In this document: piece after piece, positions 22,009-35,502 of the stretch
Layout of the letters: every line of letters starts with the position of its first letter
Numbering within the stretch: position 1 is the stretch's first letter
Assembly (NCBI GenBank): GCA_003049485.1
Contig: PYST01000179.1
Span: 18,482 to 82,481 of the forward strand
Source: Ophioceras dolichostomum
Taxonomy: Eukaryota > Ascomycota > Sordariomycetes > Magnaporthales > Ophioceraceae
Direction: 5' to 3'
DNA length: 64,000 bases
Notes under the pieces: model-generated
Seen by the model: the letters and a program-made list of their open reading frames with translations, nothing else
What the model was told of the DNA's origin: nothing
Database searches by the model: none
Translations under genes and position numbers: made by a program

Positions 22009-25000
22009 ATGTCTACCCGCACCACTCGTCGCGCCGCCGCGAATCGGCGCGCAGTCGTTGACGATTCTTCCGACGATGAGATCGGGAACACCACCAAGGC
22101 CGCCCCGGACAGCGAGGAGGAGTTCACTCCTGCTCCTACGCGCAGCCCTCGCAAGTCTATGGCTGGGGGCAGCAGGCGCAAAACCGTCGATGCGAGCGGT
22201 GGCTCTGCCCCAGCGCCGAAGTCGCGAGCGCGCCCAAAGAAGAGTCTTGCTCCTCCCGAGGAGCCCAGCCAGATCCTCGACCCCGACGAGACCGCGGCCA
22301 CCATGGAGGAGCCACCATCTCCTGCCAAGAAGGCGTCGCCGCGCAAGAGGAAGAGCGCCGCGCCCAGGGCATCGAAGGCGGCCGAGATAACCCCAGAACC
22401 TCCCACGCTTCTCACGCCCCGAGCAACCGCATCGCCAGACACTTCTCTCGCCTCGGTAGCTGTGCCTACCACTCCGCTGGCCGACATCACCAACACGACC
22501 GTGAACGAGCAGCGGAGGCCAATGGAGGACGTTACGGCAATGACCATCAAGCCCATCAGAGCCATGGACACCATCCTGGAGAGGCCGATGGACATCGTGC
22601 TGAAGTCTCGCAACATGACCACGGTCCCCGTCATCGAGGACGTCACGCCTAAGGCGCGCATTGTGATCACGTACCTGATCCTCACGAACTTCAAGAGCTA
22701 CGCCGGCAGACAAGAGGTTGGACCCTTCCACGCGTCCTTCTCGTCCGTGGTCGGCCCCAACGGCTCCGGCAAGTCCAACGTCATCGACTCGCTCCTGTTC
22801 GTGTTTGGGTTCCGCGCGAGCAAGATGCGGCAGGGCAAGCTGTCCGCTCTGATCCACAACTCCGCCCAGTACCCGGACTTGGATCACTGCGAGGTCGCCG
22901 TCCACTTCCGCGAGGTCCTGGACTTGCCCGGCGTGGGCCACGAGGTCATCCCGAATTCGGAGCTCGTCATCTCGCGCAGGGCCTTCCGGAACAACTCGAG
23001 CACGTACTACATCAACGGCAAGACCTCAAACTTCACGACCGTCACGACCCTCCTGCGAGAGCGCGGCGTGGATCTTGACCACAAGCGATTCCTCATTTTG
23101 CAGGGTGAGGTCGAGTCCATCGCCCAGATGAAGCCCAAGGCCGGCAACGAGCACGAAGACGGTCTTCTGGAGTACCTCGAGGACATCATCGGCACGTCTC
23201 GGTACAAAACGCCGATCGAGGAGGCCGCCGCCGAGGTCGAAACGCTCAACGATATCTGCATGGAGAAGAGCAACCGTGTGCAGCACGTCGAGAAGGAGAA
23301 GAGCAGCCTCGAGGACAAGAAGGACAAGGCGCTCGCCTACATCCACGACGAGAACGAGCTCACCATGAAGCACGCGGCGCTGGCCCAGCTGTACATCGCC
23401 AAGTGCGAGGACAACGTGGCCGTCACGGAGGAGGCCATCGCCCAGATGCAGGCCCAGCTCGACGTCGAGCTCGAGAAGCACCGCGGCAGCGAGCAGGTCA
23501 TCAAGCAGCTTCAGAAGGTCTACTCCAAGGGCAGCAAGGAGTTCGAGGCCCAGGAGAAGGAGGCACAAGCGTTGATCAAGGAGATGGCCAAGTTCGAGCA
23601 GGACCGCGTCAAATTCGAGGAGAAACGCAAGTTCCTTACCGACAAGCGTAAGAAGCTGGAGAAAACCATCAGCAACTCGGAAAACTCCGCGGCCGAGGCC
23701 GAGCAGACCATTGAGCAGTGCGCTGAGGAAATCGAGACGCACAACCAAGAGATCGTCACACTCGAGGAGCAGGTCAAGGACGAGGAGGCCGAACTCGCGA
23801 CCATCCGCGAGAGCCTCAAGGGCAAGACCCAGGCCTTCTCCGACCAGATCGCCGCCAAGCAGAAGTCCCTCGAGCCCTGGAAGGAGAAAATAAACCAGAA
23901 GCAGTCGGCCATCGCGGTCGCGGAGAGCGAGCTCGTCATCCTCAAGGAGAAGGCCAACGCGGGCGCCGTCGCCCTCGAGGAGATGGAGGCAAAGATCCAG
24001 GCCATCGAGGAGGGCCGCGTCGCCAAGGCCGCCGAGATGAAGAAGTGCAAGGCCGAGAAGGCCGCGCTCGAGGAGGAGGCCACCAAAGTCGAGGCCGACC
24101 TAGAAACCATCTCGGAGCAGGAGCCCAAGATCCGCGCCAAGGTCTCCAACGCGCGCCAGAAGGCCGACGAGGCGCGGTCCAGCTTGGCGCAAACGCAGAC
24201 GCAGGGTAACGTGCTCACTGCTCTGATGCGCATGAAGGAATCGGGCCGCATCGATGGCTTCCACGGCCGCCTGGGCAACCTGGGCGCCATCGACCAGAAG
24301 TACGACGTGGCCATCTCCACGGCCTGCGGCGCGCTCGACAACTTCGTCACCGACACGGTCGAGGCCGGCCAGCAGTGCATCGAATACCTGCGCAAGACGA
24401 ACCTCGGCCGCGGCAACTTCATCTGCCTGGACAAGCTCCGCGTGCGCGACCTCGGCGAGATCGACACTCCGGAAAACGCGCCGCGGCTCTTCGACCTTGT
24501 CAAGGCCAAAGACGACAGGTTCCGCCCGGCCTTCTACCACGCGCTGCAGGACACCCTCGTGGCAAAGGACCTCGCGCAGGCGAACCGCATCGCGTACGGC
24601 GCCCGCAGGTGGCGCGTCGTGACCCTCGCCGGCGAGCTAATCGACAAGTCCGGAACCATGTCCGGCGGAGGCAGCACGGTGAAGAAGGGCCTCATGAGCT
24701 CCAAGCTCGTGGCCGAGACGACCAAAGAAGAAGTCGCGCAGCTCGAAGAGGACCGCGACGCGCTCGAGAAGAAGTTCCTCAAGTTCCAGGAGCGCCAGCG
24801 CGAGCTCGAGGCCCGGCTGCGCGAGCTGCGGGAGCAGATCCCGCGGCTGGACACGCAGATGCAGAAGATCAACCTCGAGGCCGAGAGCGCGGCCAAGAAC
24901 CTGGCCGACGCGCAGCGGCGCGTCAAAGAGCTCAGCAGGGAGCACCAGCCCTCCAAATCGGACGACAGCCGCGTCGCAACCCTAGAAAAGGAGATCGCGA

Positions 25001-26833
25001 AGCTGCAGCGCGAGGTCGAGAAGCTCCACGACGAGACGGCCAGCGTCGAGGAGGAGATCAAGACGCTGCAGGACAGGATCATGGAGGTCGGCGGCGAGAA
25101 GCTGCGCGCCCAGCGCGCCAAGATCGACTCCCTGAAAGAAGAAACCGCGTCGCGCTCCGAGGAGCTCTCGGCGGCGGAGGTGAAGAAGGCGAAGGCGGAG
25201 AAGCAAAAAGGGAAACTAGAGAAGGACCGCGCGAAGGCCACGAAGGACCTGGACGCCGCGAAACGGGACTTGGAAAACCTGGACGACGAGATCCAGAACC
25301 AGGGTGACAAGGCCGACTCCCTCAAGGCCTCCGTCGAAGAAGCGCAGGAGGCGCTGGCGGAGAAGAAGAGGGACCTCTCGGGTGTCAAGTCGGAGCTGGA
25401 CGAGAAGACGGCCGAGCTGAACGCCACGAGGGCGGTGGAGATCGAGATGAGGAACAAGCTGGAGGAGAACGGCAAGATCCACGCGGATAACAAGGGGAAG
25501 CTGCAGCATTGGCACGCTAAGCTGGCCAAGCTTGCGCTGACGGACGTTGATGACCTTATTGGCGGTGGGAGGTCGTCTTCTTCGTCTGCCTCTGCCTCTG
25601 TGCCTGCTGCTTCGACTGCGGCCGAGGGAGGCGAGGACGCCGAGGCTTCGGCTGCAGCCGACACCTCTCAGGTAGAGCAGCAACAGCAGCAGCAGCCTTC
25701 CGAAGAAGGCGACAGTGAAGCCGCCGACGAGACAGTAATCCAGAACGGCTCCTCCCAGTCCAGCCATCGCCGCCAACAAAAGAGCGGCCCTCTCCAACTA
25801 CCCCGCTACTCCCGCGACGAGCTAGCCGACATGGACGAGAAGACGCTCCTCTTCGAGATCGCGACGCTCGAAGAGAAAACCCAGAACGCGAACGTCGACC
25901 TCGGCGTACTGGCCGAGTACCGCAAGCGCGTCGAGGAGCACGCGGCGCGGTCCCTGGACCTGCACACGGCCGTGACGTCGCGCGACGGCGCGAAGAAGCG
26001 GTGCGACGACCTGAGAAGACTACGGCTCGAGGGCTTCATGGAGGGGTTCGGCACGATCTCGCTCCGGCTCAAGGAGATGTACCAGATGATCACGATGGGC
26101 GGGAACGCGGAGCTGGAGCTCGTGGACTCGTTGGACCCGTTCTCGGAGGGGATCTTGTTCTCCGTGATGCCGCCCAAGAAGTCGTGGAAGAACATCAGCA
26201 ATCTGAGCGGCGGGGAGAAGACGCTGTCGAGTTTGGCGCTGGTGTTTGCGCTGCATCATTACAAGCCGACGCCGCTTTATGTGATGGATGAGATTGATGC
26301 TGCTTTGGATTTCAGAAACGTGAGTTTTTTTTTTTTGTTTTTGTTTTTTCTCTCCTCTCGTCCTTATTATCCCCCCATCTCTTCCTCCTCTTTTCCTTCT
26401 TTTCCCTCCCTTTGTTTTTCTTTCGCGTGATCGTTTCTCTCTCTCGGAGACAGACAACAACGCTAACCAGTTTTTTGGTCGGTCGGAAAAACAGGTCTCT
26501 ATTGTGGCGAACTACATCAAGGAGCGCACCAAGAACGCCCAGTTCATCGTCATCTCGCTGAGGAACAACATGTTCGAGCTCGCGGCGAGGCTGGTGGGCG
26601 TGTACAAGGTCAACCACATGACCAAGAGTGTCACGATCGAGAATAGGGACTATATTCGGAGACCGGGCCAGCAGCAGGGTCAGGCTCAGGCTCAGGGTCA
26701 ACATGGTCAGGGTCAACAAGGTCAGGGCCGTGGGCAGGCACAGGGACAGGGACAGGGACAGCAGCAGAGGCAGTTGCACCAGGGCCAGGGCGGTGGTAAT
26801 CCTGGGGTTGGTGGAAGCGGTGCTGCGCGATGA
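22009..26833 (+). CDS. SMC4: Condensin subunit Smc4
   Basis: The Smc4 ATPase pairs with Smc2 in condensin and compacts mitotic chromosomes. Two exons, 22009-26319 and 26495-26833, give 1549 residues. The N-terminal 220 residues are a basic, Ser/Pro-rich extension. Walker A (GPNGSGKSN) is at about 249, then FGFRASKMRQGKLS, a fungal Smc4 mark. Long coiled coils flank a hinge at about 745-930 (GFHGRLGNLGAID). The ABC signature LSGGEKT is near 1399, and Walker B (LYVMDEIDAALD) near 1425-1434. The intron falls right after the D-loop (DFRN|VSIVANY). Oddities are a Ser/Ala/Gln-rich insertion at about 1187-1260 before the second coiled coil returns to the head, and a Gly/Gln-rich C-terminal tail made of GQ units. 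The upstream in-frame ATG at 21961 was rejected in favour of the conserved MSTRTTRR start. Confidence 0.97.
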
Positions 26834-27916
26834 CGCCGATGATTCTGATGATGGAGTTGTCGTTCTCTCTACGTTTATTTCTTCAAGCTAATGTTCTGTG
26901 GTTTTTGACGAGTTCTTTTCGTTTTCTTCTGTTCTATTCTCGACGTGGTTAACGTGGGTTGGAATACACGGATGGCTTCGCTTTTGTAGCACAGGAGAGG
27001 AGCGTTGTTTGTCTCCTCGGGTTCGAGTGATTTGCTTGCTTGGGTCAAGAAGCAGCGACCTGTTGATTAATGGGCACTATGGATTCATCGATGTAGGGGG
27101 CAGGCAGGCATGGTAATGGGATGTGTTTTTCTCTGGGCGATCTCTTCTCGTTACTCACAGGAATCGATTTGATACTACTACCTCTTCGCATCGGTCTGTT
27201 TGTTGATTGCTGTCTCCTTCTCTCTTCTCCGCGCCCACCATCATTGGATAGCACGAGTACGGATGGATGGATGGATACAAGAGATAAACCACATTCGAGC
27301 ATGAAGACACGACGATGAACATAAAAAGGGGCCAGCTGTCCTTCATAAGAATTTCTACTAAAAAATCAATGCTACCTCCTAACCAAGGCATATCGATATA
27401 TATAAATAACAAGAGGTAGGTACCTAGATTCTTCCTTTCCTTGCCGTGCTTATTCTCTCCAAGCTCGAGAGGTTGTCCAACCAAAGAATCCATCATCACA
27501 TAATAGACAGAATTACAACTACAACACGGGCACATGTCGATTTTTCCTTGGATGCTCCCTCTCCCAGGACCGCTGAACCAACGCCGGATGAAATTTCCCG
27601 TCTGCATCGCTGAAACGGACATTGAAAACCAATTGACACGAAAAGGAAGAAGAAAGTAGTAGGAGTAGTAGAGGGTATTTCGAAGAGAAAAGAAGAGGTA
27701 TTGGAAGGCAGAAAAGTTCTTTGCCCACCGGAGAGGGAGGGAGCGTCGCGCCGTCTCAGCCGACGGAAGTCTCGGGTCGGAAATCGGTCATGCTGCATGT
27801 TTCACGGCCATTCCCATCTGACGGCGACGACAACACAGCGGTTCAAGCATGGACGTGTGTGTGTCTGTCTGTCTTGTCTTCTAGATCGGTGCCTAGATAC
27901 CTACCTAGATAGGCAT
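26834..27916. other. Convergent intergenic region SMC4 / Ser-Thr-rich membrane protein
   Basis: About 1.1 kb between 3' ends. It contains T-rich stretches, GGTAGGTACCTAG at about 27415-27427 and a CTAGATACCTACCTAGATAG cluster at about 27891-27912. Short frames show no recognisable domains. Confidence 0.5.
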
Positions 27917-29540
27917 CTATATTTGACGGTACCCCGGCTGCGGCGAAACAACAGGACTGGCACCCATCGGCGTCGCGCTCCCGGGCACGCTCGACACAAC
28001 GCTCGGCGAGTTTGGCTGGAAGTGGGGGTGGTTCATCATCGAGTTGGGGTGCAGCTGGGCCCCTCCGACGGGCGTGCCCGAGTCCATCTCCACCGGCGAG
28101 AAGTGCGCGTTCGAGCCGACAGGCACGGCGTGCTGCGCGACCTGGCTGCTGTCCAGCTCCACCGTCGTCTGCGGGTGCGCGGCCAGCTCGGGCTTGACGC
28201 CATAGTACGTCCCGTCCGGACCGCGGGGCGCGTGCGGGTCGTAGACGCCTCCTCCTGGTGGGTACGCGCCGGGGTGTTGGTGGTGAGCACCAGCGGCCAT
28301 GGCCGCGGCGCTGCCGGGAGGGAAGTCCTTGCTGTACCAGGTCGAGTGCGGGTCGTATGCAGAGGGGGGGTACTGTCCCGGCGAGCCCATCGACGACGGG
28401 TTGTACATGGACATGTTCGTGTTCGCGTCGGTGGACGGCGGCGCCTGCGGCACGGGCGCGTGCGTGCCGCCGGAGCCGTTGGCCGCGGCGCGCCGGCGAC
28501 GGATGAAGAAGAAGGCGCCCAGCGCGACGAGCAGGGCGACGCCGCCCACGGCGCCGACCGCAATGCCCGCGATGGCGCCCGAGGAGAGTCCGCTGTCGGA
28601 GGACCCCGTTTGAACGGCGCCGTTGCCGCCCGTGGTAGTAGTATCGCTAGGCCCCCCGCCGCCCCCGGTCTGGGGCACGCCGGTGATGGCGGATCCCGTG
28701 AAGCTCGAGCCGCCCGTGTTGGCGCGGGCGCCGACGAGCGGGAAGGCGGCCTTGAGCACGGTGAGCGTCTCGCCGGACGCCAGCGACTTGGTCAGAGACT
28801 CGCGGTTCGTGTTAGACGTCGTCGTGCCGTCCTTAATCACCCACATAGGGATGTTGCTCGTCGTGTAGCGCACGCAGTTGCGCGCGTCCAGCGTCGCCTG
28901 GCACTCGGTGAAGCCGGAGGGGCAGCACCACGTCTGGATCACCGTCGCCGACGTGGCGCCCGAGGCGCTGAGGACGGCGCGCGTGCATTGTGGGTGCCAG
29001 CCTGTTGGGCAGGTGTCGCCTGGGTATGCAAGGGTTACGGCGTCGCCTGTTTGTTTGGTAGTAGTTGTTGTGCGTTAGTAACGTTTAAGTCGAATGAAGT
29101 TGGCAGGGCCTTCGCGCTTCGCCTCGTCGTATAATCCATCCATTCAAAATCCAGGAGCCCGGACCAGATCGATCTAGTGCCGTCCATTTCCGATCGCAGG
29201 GGAACCTTATTATCCCACCATCGAAGAATGATTGAGAAATAAACGTACTAAATGTTGCGCCGTGGTTGAAAATGTCCTTGTATCCATCGGGGAAACATGT
29301 CCCGCTGATGTATGCGCTTCCCGTCGACGTGATCGAGTCGTACTCGTAGCAAACCCTGCCGCTCGACACATCGCCGAGCACCATCGAACAGAACAGCTCG
29401 CTGGTGCATCCCGCCGGTGGTGAGAAGGGTGTGGTCTGCGGCACGAATGTGTATGTTTGGGTGGTGAGGAACTGCGACGACGTGTAGACGTGGAATGCTG
29501 TCGACGTCGCGTACGTCGTCGATGGTACGGCGCCCGCCAT
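27917..29540 (-). CDS. Ser/Thr-rich single-pass membrane protein, hypothetical
   Basis: Two exons, 29540-29249 and 29046-27917, joined by a GTACGT...CAG intron of 202 nt, give 473 residues. The N-terminal half has regularly spaced Cys (GCTSELFCS, RVCYEY, GTCFPDGY, DTCPTGWHPQC, WCCPSGFTEC) as in many predicted extracellular fungal proteins. A Gly/Ser/Thr-rich stalk follows. One transmembrane helix (GIAVGAVGGVALLVALGAFFFI) is followed by RRRR. The cytosolic tail is Pro/Gly/His/Ser-rich. This layout is like Wsc/mucin-type wall sensors, but I see no named domain. A classical signal peptide is not obvious at the N-terminus, so an upstream exon cannot be excluded. Function is not known. Confidence 0.82.
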
Positions 29541-32008
29541 CTCGAGTCGAAAGAAAGGGGGTTGTTCCCCTTTCGTCGTCCCTGCTAGACTCTTGTTTGT
29601 TTTCTTTCCTCTCTCTCCCTCCCCTACTGTCGACGGCCGTCCGTTGTCGTCGTCTGGTCAATGTCGGCCCCCGTACGTGTTTGTGTGTTACGTTTGCCTA
29701 TTGTTTGGCCAGGTTGGCTCCGCAAAAAGGTCCCTCGATGGCGGAATGCAGATCTCGATCGGTGTAAGTCGCAAATTGAGGTTCACGATGGGTATAAGTC
29801 GTATTCGAGTAACGAATGGACGGGCAAAACAAAATAGTTTGCTTCAATGAGAAATATCACTCCTCTCAATTGGGTGTGTCCAAGGACCAAACCGGGGTGA
29901 GAACAAAACAGGAAAAGGAAAAAGAAAACAGGGAGAGAGAGACGAATCGATCGGCGGCTGAGATTTGTCCGGGTAGGGGCTTGGGGAAAAAGGGCTGGGT
30001 GGAGGTGGGTGGAATGTGCTGGACAGGCGCCTGGACACTCGCAGCGGATGCGAATCCTTTTGCTTCGAAATCCTTGCTCGTCTCACTCATTTGCAGGCAG
30101 TCGCTCAACGGGCTCCCTGCTACTCCCCACTGCTCGCACTAACTTTTCAGCTGCACGGGATTTTTGCTCACTCACACAATGCGAAGGAAAGTCGCAGAGG
30201 AGATACAATGTCTGCACATTAGACGCACCGTCAGTGTCAGTCTGTTTTCTGCCCTGTCGCCCGTGTCACCGTTACAAACACCAGTACCACAGGACGCACA
30301 CCATCTGATCTGAGTCCATCGTCTCTTCTGCTGTCTCTGCCCCGATCTTCTCCCCTCCATGGTTCGAGGCGCAGTTCCCCTGAACGGCGCGTCCAGATTA
30401 ACTAGGAGTTCCACAGCAGGCCCTACGCCCTGAGATGGCCTCCCACCCACCCGCCCTGCGCTTGATGTTATTAATCGTCCGGCCAAGTGCGGAGAGGCAC
30501 AACACCACCCACACCTTACCAAGCTATACGGCAGGTGCACATCCCGTGCTGACGCTCTCTCATACGGGATATTCTCCTTTGATTTTTTTGTCATTCGCCC
30601 ACCCGTTTATTTTTGCTTTTCATCCGTCTATCTGTCGCGCTGCTTTTCGCCTCGACGAAGGGGGGCAGGAAATCATCATCGGCTGGAGATCAGGGGATAC
30701 ACCACCACACCAGCTCAACTCTTAACTGAACATCAGATCCCCCACCTCTTCTTTGGGGCGGAGCTCGGCGCTAGCGCCCTGAGCTTCTGTTACTGCAAGT
30801 TTCGGCTCTTCAATGCTACCTTGCCTCAGTGCCTTGCCTCCTCCAGAGCGAACAATTCTCTCTCCCCGGAGTTTCTCGTTTGGCTGTGCCACCAGGGGCA
30901 AGGCGCCAAGTAAATGATGAATGAGCGAGAACACGGAATAATACACTGTGAGCTGGATGGATGGGAGAGATGGTTTTCTCCTGACCACGGCCTACCACGT
31001 CTGCTCTGCCTGACAGCGAGCAGCCTGCCTCCTCCTGGCGTGTGGCGTTGAAGTCTCAGGAGAGGACAACAGTCAGGACAACAGGCACAACAGGCTCGAG
31101 AAAAATTCCGCCGCCGCCGGAGGAGAGAAGCCGATCACTCACCATGCCTAACTGTCGAATCCTTCGCCGGGTTTCATCCGCGTGTTGATTGGTGACGGTA
31201 GACGAAAAGGTGTTCAGTCCATTGGCTCCTGTTTGGCCGCCGTTTGTTTGTCTTCGAATCCCATCGGCCACCACCAGGCCGCAGAACCCATTTTCAGAAA
31301 CACACCATCGCAGAAGATGTTTTTTTCTGCGTTGTCGTATTTTTGTTTTCTCCAACTCTTTCAGGAAACAAAATTCTCGACCCCCCGAAAACGCCCGCCG
31401 CCCAGCCCAGGCAGCTACAATTCTCGAGACGAGAAAATGAGGAAGGAGATCTGCGTCGTTTCCAAGCACCGTTGTCATCTCCGGATGGAGGCCGACGAGT
31501 GGCCCACGCTAGTGCGGACGCTGGGCTCGAACTGGGGTTGTTGCCCGTCGATTTCAGGGATCCCCACCCCTGATTTTCCCACTAAAATCTGACAGACCCT
31601 CCAAGTTCACTTCGTCGGTCCGCCCTTCGAAGCCTTGAACAAGCCAACCATAACGTCGGATAAAGATAGGCTTGTCGCCATCCCAAATCGAGCTGACGTG
31701 AGTGGGGCGCGCACACACACGCCGATTGAAGCAAGCAGAGAGAGGAGCGAAGCCACAGCCCAACGATCGCAGCCGGGATGGAATTGAGCCGCAGCCTCCG
31801 AAGCTCATTGTCCGGTGCTTCTGCCTTTGCCGGGAAGGTCGAGCCGTTTCAGGGTTTTGCAGTTCCAGCATGCATTGATGTGCGTTTTAGGTTTTTCCTT
31901 CGAACCATGGAAACAGCGCATGTCAGCACACTCTCGGAAGAAAAGCCTTGACAGAATGCGACGACAGGCGGACTGACAGAATGGCAAAGCAAAAGCAGTT
32001 GAGTGCAC

Positions 32009-32033
32009 GAGAGAGAGAGAGAGAGAGAGAGAG
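32009..32033. repeat. (GA)n microsatellite
   Basis: About twelve uninterrupted GA units are visible. The tract is intergenic. Confidence 0.95.
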
Positions 32034-34488
32034 GCTCACTCGCTCATCAACGGACTTCGGAACTTTTTGCTTGCGCTTCTTGTTCATCGCCATCTGATCG
32101 TTCCGCTGGCTATGTTCCTACAGGTACCTATCTTTTCACGAACCCACGAGTCCACCCAGCAACAATCCTACGTGTGGATCTACAATACCGCTCGGTGCGG
32201 ACCATCATCACATCATTCATCTATCATCTAGTTCCTCTCTCATCGCTGTCGTCAATAACAAACAACGAACATCTTTTTTGTTGAGCCGCACCGCCGCTGC
32301 AGAAGCAAAACATCAAGCCCGAGCCGAGAGGGAAGTGAAGGAAGCCCGGAAGGAGGAGGAGGAGCCGGTTGGCTTGTTGTGGGGGTTCCCGGATAGATGA
32401 TCCATTCTGCCGAGACTTCCTGCGTTCTAGAAAGGCAGATGTACGAGCATTCTCACAGAAGAGGCTAGTAGAGGCCCAGGACTTGGTTTGTATGGAGTAG
32501 GTACATGCCTACGAAATACGGAAAACTTGCCCAACCGCACATGTGTGTGTCGGTCCGGGTCTGAGGCTAGGCGGGGAGGTGGCGCAGACAATAGAGGCGG
32601 CGCATAAGACGGAGGATGACCTTCTATACGTCATGATCAAATCCTCTGATCACAACATCCATCCATCCACCCATCCCCCAACGAGCCATGGATGCTGCTA
32701 CCGTCGGACTAAAGACTCAGTGAGCCAAGCTACGATAAAGCGATTCGACATGTAGCGGCGATCATCAACTACCTAGGTAGGTAAGAGGACCAGCCTGCGG
32801 ACCGGCCTTCTGCTGAGCGACCGAGCCGTCCATCGGGTTCACCGTTGCCGAGGTGGAATCAGATTTCGGTGGCCCATACGGCCCGAGACCCATCCTGTCA
32901 CGCATATCGGGATCTGGACGCAGACACGACCAACTGCAGGTGACTCCGGAGTATGCCATGGCGTCTGGTAGTGACCAACAGTCCTCGTTACGCCTCGACG
33001 ATCAACAGCTTCCGGTCTAACAATCCCCCTACGCATAGTTGCATCGTGGGTCAGGTAAAGCACAACGGACGCACCAACGTACGACAAGAGATATCCTTAT
33101 AACATGTTATTTACCAACTTTCCAACCTAAGCTGATATGTCAAGGGCGGAGGAGGTCGGATATTTCTGGTAGCAAGCCCTGATATTCGTCAGACTTCCTG
33201 TTGACTGTTCTGCTCGCGAACACAGACAGCTGCAACCCAACCCTCGTTACAACCGCGGCTCAACGTATACGGTATGCGTGCATGCCGTGTCACAAGAGGC
33301 GGCTATTCTGAGAAGAATCTGCTGCGGAGATCACCGAGTGCCACCGGAGGTAGGTACAAATAGCTTGCTGTTAGGGAACGCTACACTACATCAAGAATCA
33401 GCATCCCACTGCGCAAGGCATGCATATGCACCGTGGCTGCCGCGGCATGCAAGCTTCCCGTCGTCGCTCGGTCCAGGCCATGACCATTGCGTCCCAACCG
33501 AGGTCTGCCCCCTACTGGACCGTCTTCTGGTTGGGTGAGGCCTCAGCTGAACACTTAGCGACTCGCCGTCGTCCGTCTTGTAAGCTATCAGGTCCAGGGT
33601 TTTTGGCGCTGCTGGGTGACAAAGACGATGCCATGCCCCGTCCTTGAGAGACTGCCTACCTCCTCAAGGGGAACTTCGCGCCGGGGCCCGGAGAGTAGCC
33701 GCCACATCTCGTCAACCGTAATGTACCTAGGCAAGAATCGCCCCCAGCTCGCCTGACTTGCCGTTGTCCGTCCGTCCGCACGCTCGCCGGGCCGTCGTCC
33801 GGCCAGACGGGGAGGGGTCCTATCAGCCCTATGGTGTTTGTAACACAGGGCTATGTCGGTATTTGCGACCTTTCTGGGTAGGTAGGTATGCATCAAGTCC
33901 CGCCATGGGCACCTACGTACCACGCCTGAACGATCAGATGGCGGGCATGATAAATCCCAACATCATTGTGTTGTATATTAACTTTCGTATGTGTCCCCTC
34001 CCCGGATTAGGATGATACCACTGGCACAAGTTCTTGCCGGAGTCGTATGCGCGGCGCAGGAGCGAGGACAAGTTGCCCCAGGCATCTATCGACCCCGGTT
34101 CGCGAGCACCCTCATCCTCGGCCGCCTTACGCAGCTGGAAACTGGATGCTAAAAAGACTGATTCGACTGACGTTTGCCTCCGCTAGCCAAACAAGTCTAG
34201 CTCAGTCAGCGGAAGCCGCAAAAGGCACTTACCCGTATTTTTCGTTGTTGTCATCGTACTGAGCATCACTGAATCGGACTACTGCCTGCCTGCCTGCCTG
34301 CCTGTCTCCGGGGAGGTAGGTATTTGTTCCTTGATGGCAGGTGGAAGCGAGCGAGCGGCTCTGCTATGTTGGGCAAGAAGCTAACTACCGCTTAAACTGA
34401 TGTTGGCTTGAATCCCATCACTTTCATCTTGTCTTCGACATGGGTCGCTTGGAAGCACCTGTTCACACCTTTGTTTAAGCATCTATAT

Positions 34489-34509
34489 CTACCTACCTAC
34501 CTACCTACC
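34489..34509. repeat. (CTAC)n microsatellite
   Basis: Five tandem CTAC units, the same tetranucleotide family as the ELYS intron array. It lies in the gene-poor region and follows a CTGC array at 34283-34304. Confidence 0.9.
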
Positions 34510-35502
34510 CCCAGCTCGAGACTAGAAGGTCAAGTCCTACCTCATCATTAGGGCGAGTGGGTCTCCTCTTGCTGAACGCATAGCAGCAGCTTGTATTAAG
34601 CTACCGCATGTCGTGGCCAGGGCCCTCCTCCCCGACCGCATTCGGCGAACCTCAGAGCCAGTCGGTAGAACTAGAGCTGTCTTAATGTTCATGAATGTCG
34701 GGTCGGCGTTGGAGGCGTACGGCAGGGGGGGTGATTTACGGCTTAGAGGTGGTAATCTGAGACCGACGACCTGAGACCGACGACTAGGACGATGCCTTCT
34801 ACCATGCCATGCTTAGACAATGTGGGACGAGTCCAGAGAGACAGTTCTAGGTCGTCGATATACGGCATCATCAGCGCCAGTCGAGATCGTCTCGTCAGGC
34901 TCGCTTCCAAGTTCCTGTTTATCGGGATATCCAAGGTACCATGGATACCTAGGCGGCTTTGACGTCTCCCAGAGTGATAACGTCTGGTCATGCTTTGTTC
35001 AAATTGACTTAGACGTAATTGTGCATCGAACGAACCTCATAATATATAGCGTGGGACAATAATAAAGTAGAAATGACAAAAAAAAAGGGGGGGTTGTCAT
35101 AAAATACATTAGAATCCGTCATGATCCATCGATGCTCATCTCATCAGCTCGTGAGAAATGTGCTTCCGTTTTGTTGGAAAGGGGGTTCCTCTAATATAGG
35201 ATATAGGTTTGGGTATGATGCGAAGAAAGCAAAAATGCCAATCTGATAATGCATGCCTGGATGATGCTGATGCTGATGCTGTTCTGTCGCTTTTTGGTAT
35301 CATGGGTAGTCATGTTTCCCTGGTTGTTCCCTGTCTGATAGAACTCCAGTACCGTACCCAAAAGAGATGAGAAGATTGCAGGACGTAAAACTCGTGAGAA
35401 GGGAAGAGAAAAAAAAAGAAGAAAAAAAGACACAAAATTTGAGAATGAAAAATCATGGAATTGCGAAATTGGATCCGATGTGTGTTTCTCGCGCTGGCTG
35501 GC

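Larger units (their letters stand above)
29541..35502. other. Gene-poor region of about 6 kb
   Basis: No frame in this stretch exceeds about 140 codons and none resembles a protein family. It holds a GA dinucleotide tract at 32009-32033, a CTGC array at about 34283-34304, a CTAC array at about 34489-34509, and several ACCTAGGT-type motifs (about 32772, 33723, 33882, 34946). No tRNA or 5S rRNA gene was found by eye. Non-coding RNAs or decayed elements cannot be excluded. Confidence 0.6.

Noticed and set aside
24375..25307. 310-codon plus-strand frame inside SMC4
   Set aside because: An alternate frame of the coiled coil, very rich in Arg and Ala, with no independent support.
31500..31580. Possible tRNA-like B box on the minus strand (AGTTCGAGCC)
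   Set aside because: The flanking bases do not form a T stem, and no A box or acceptor stem is found at the right distance.
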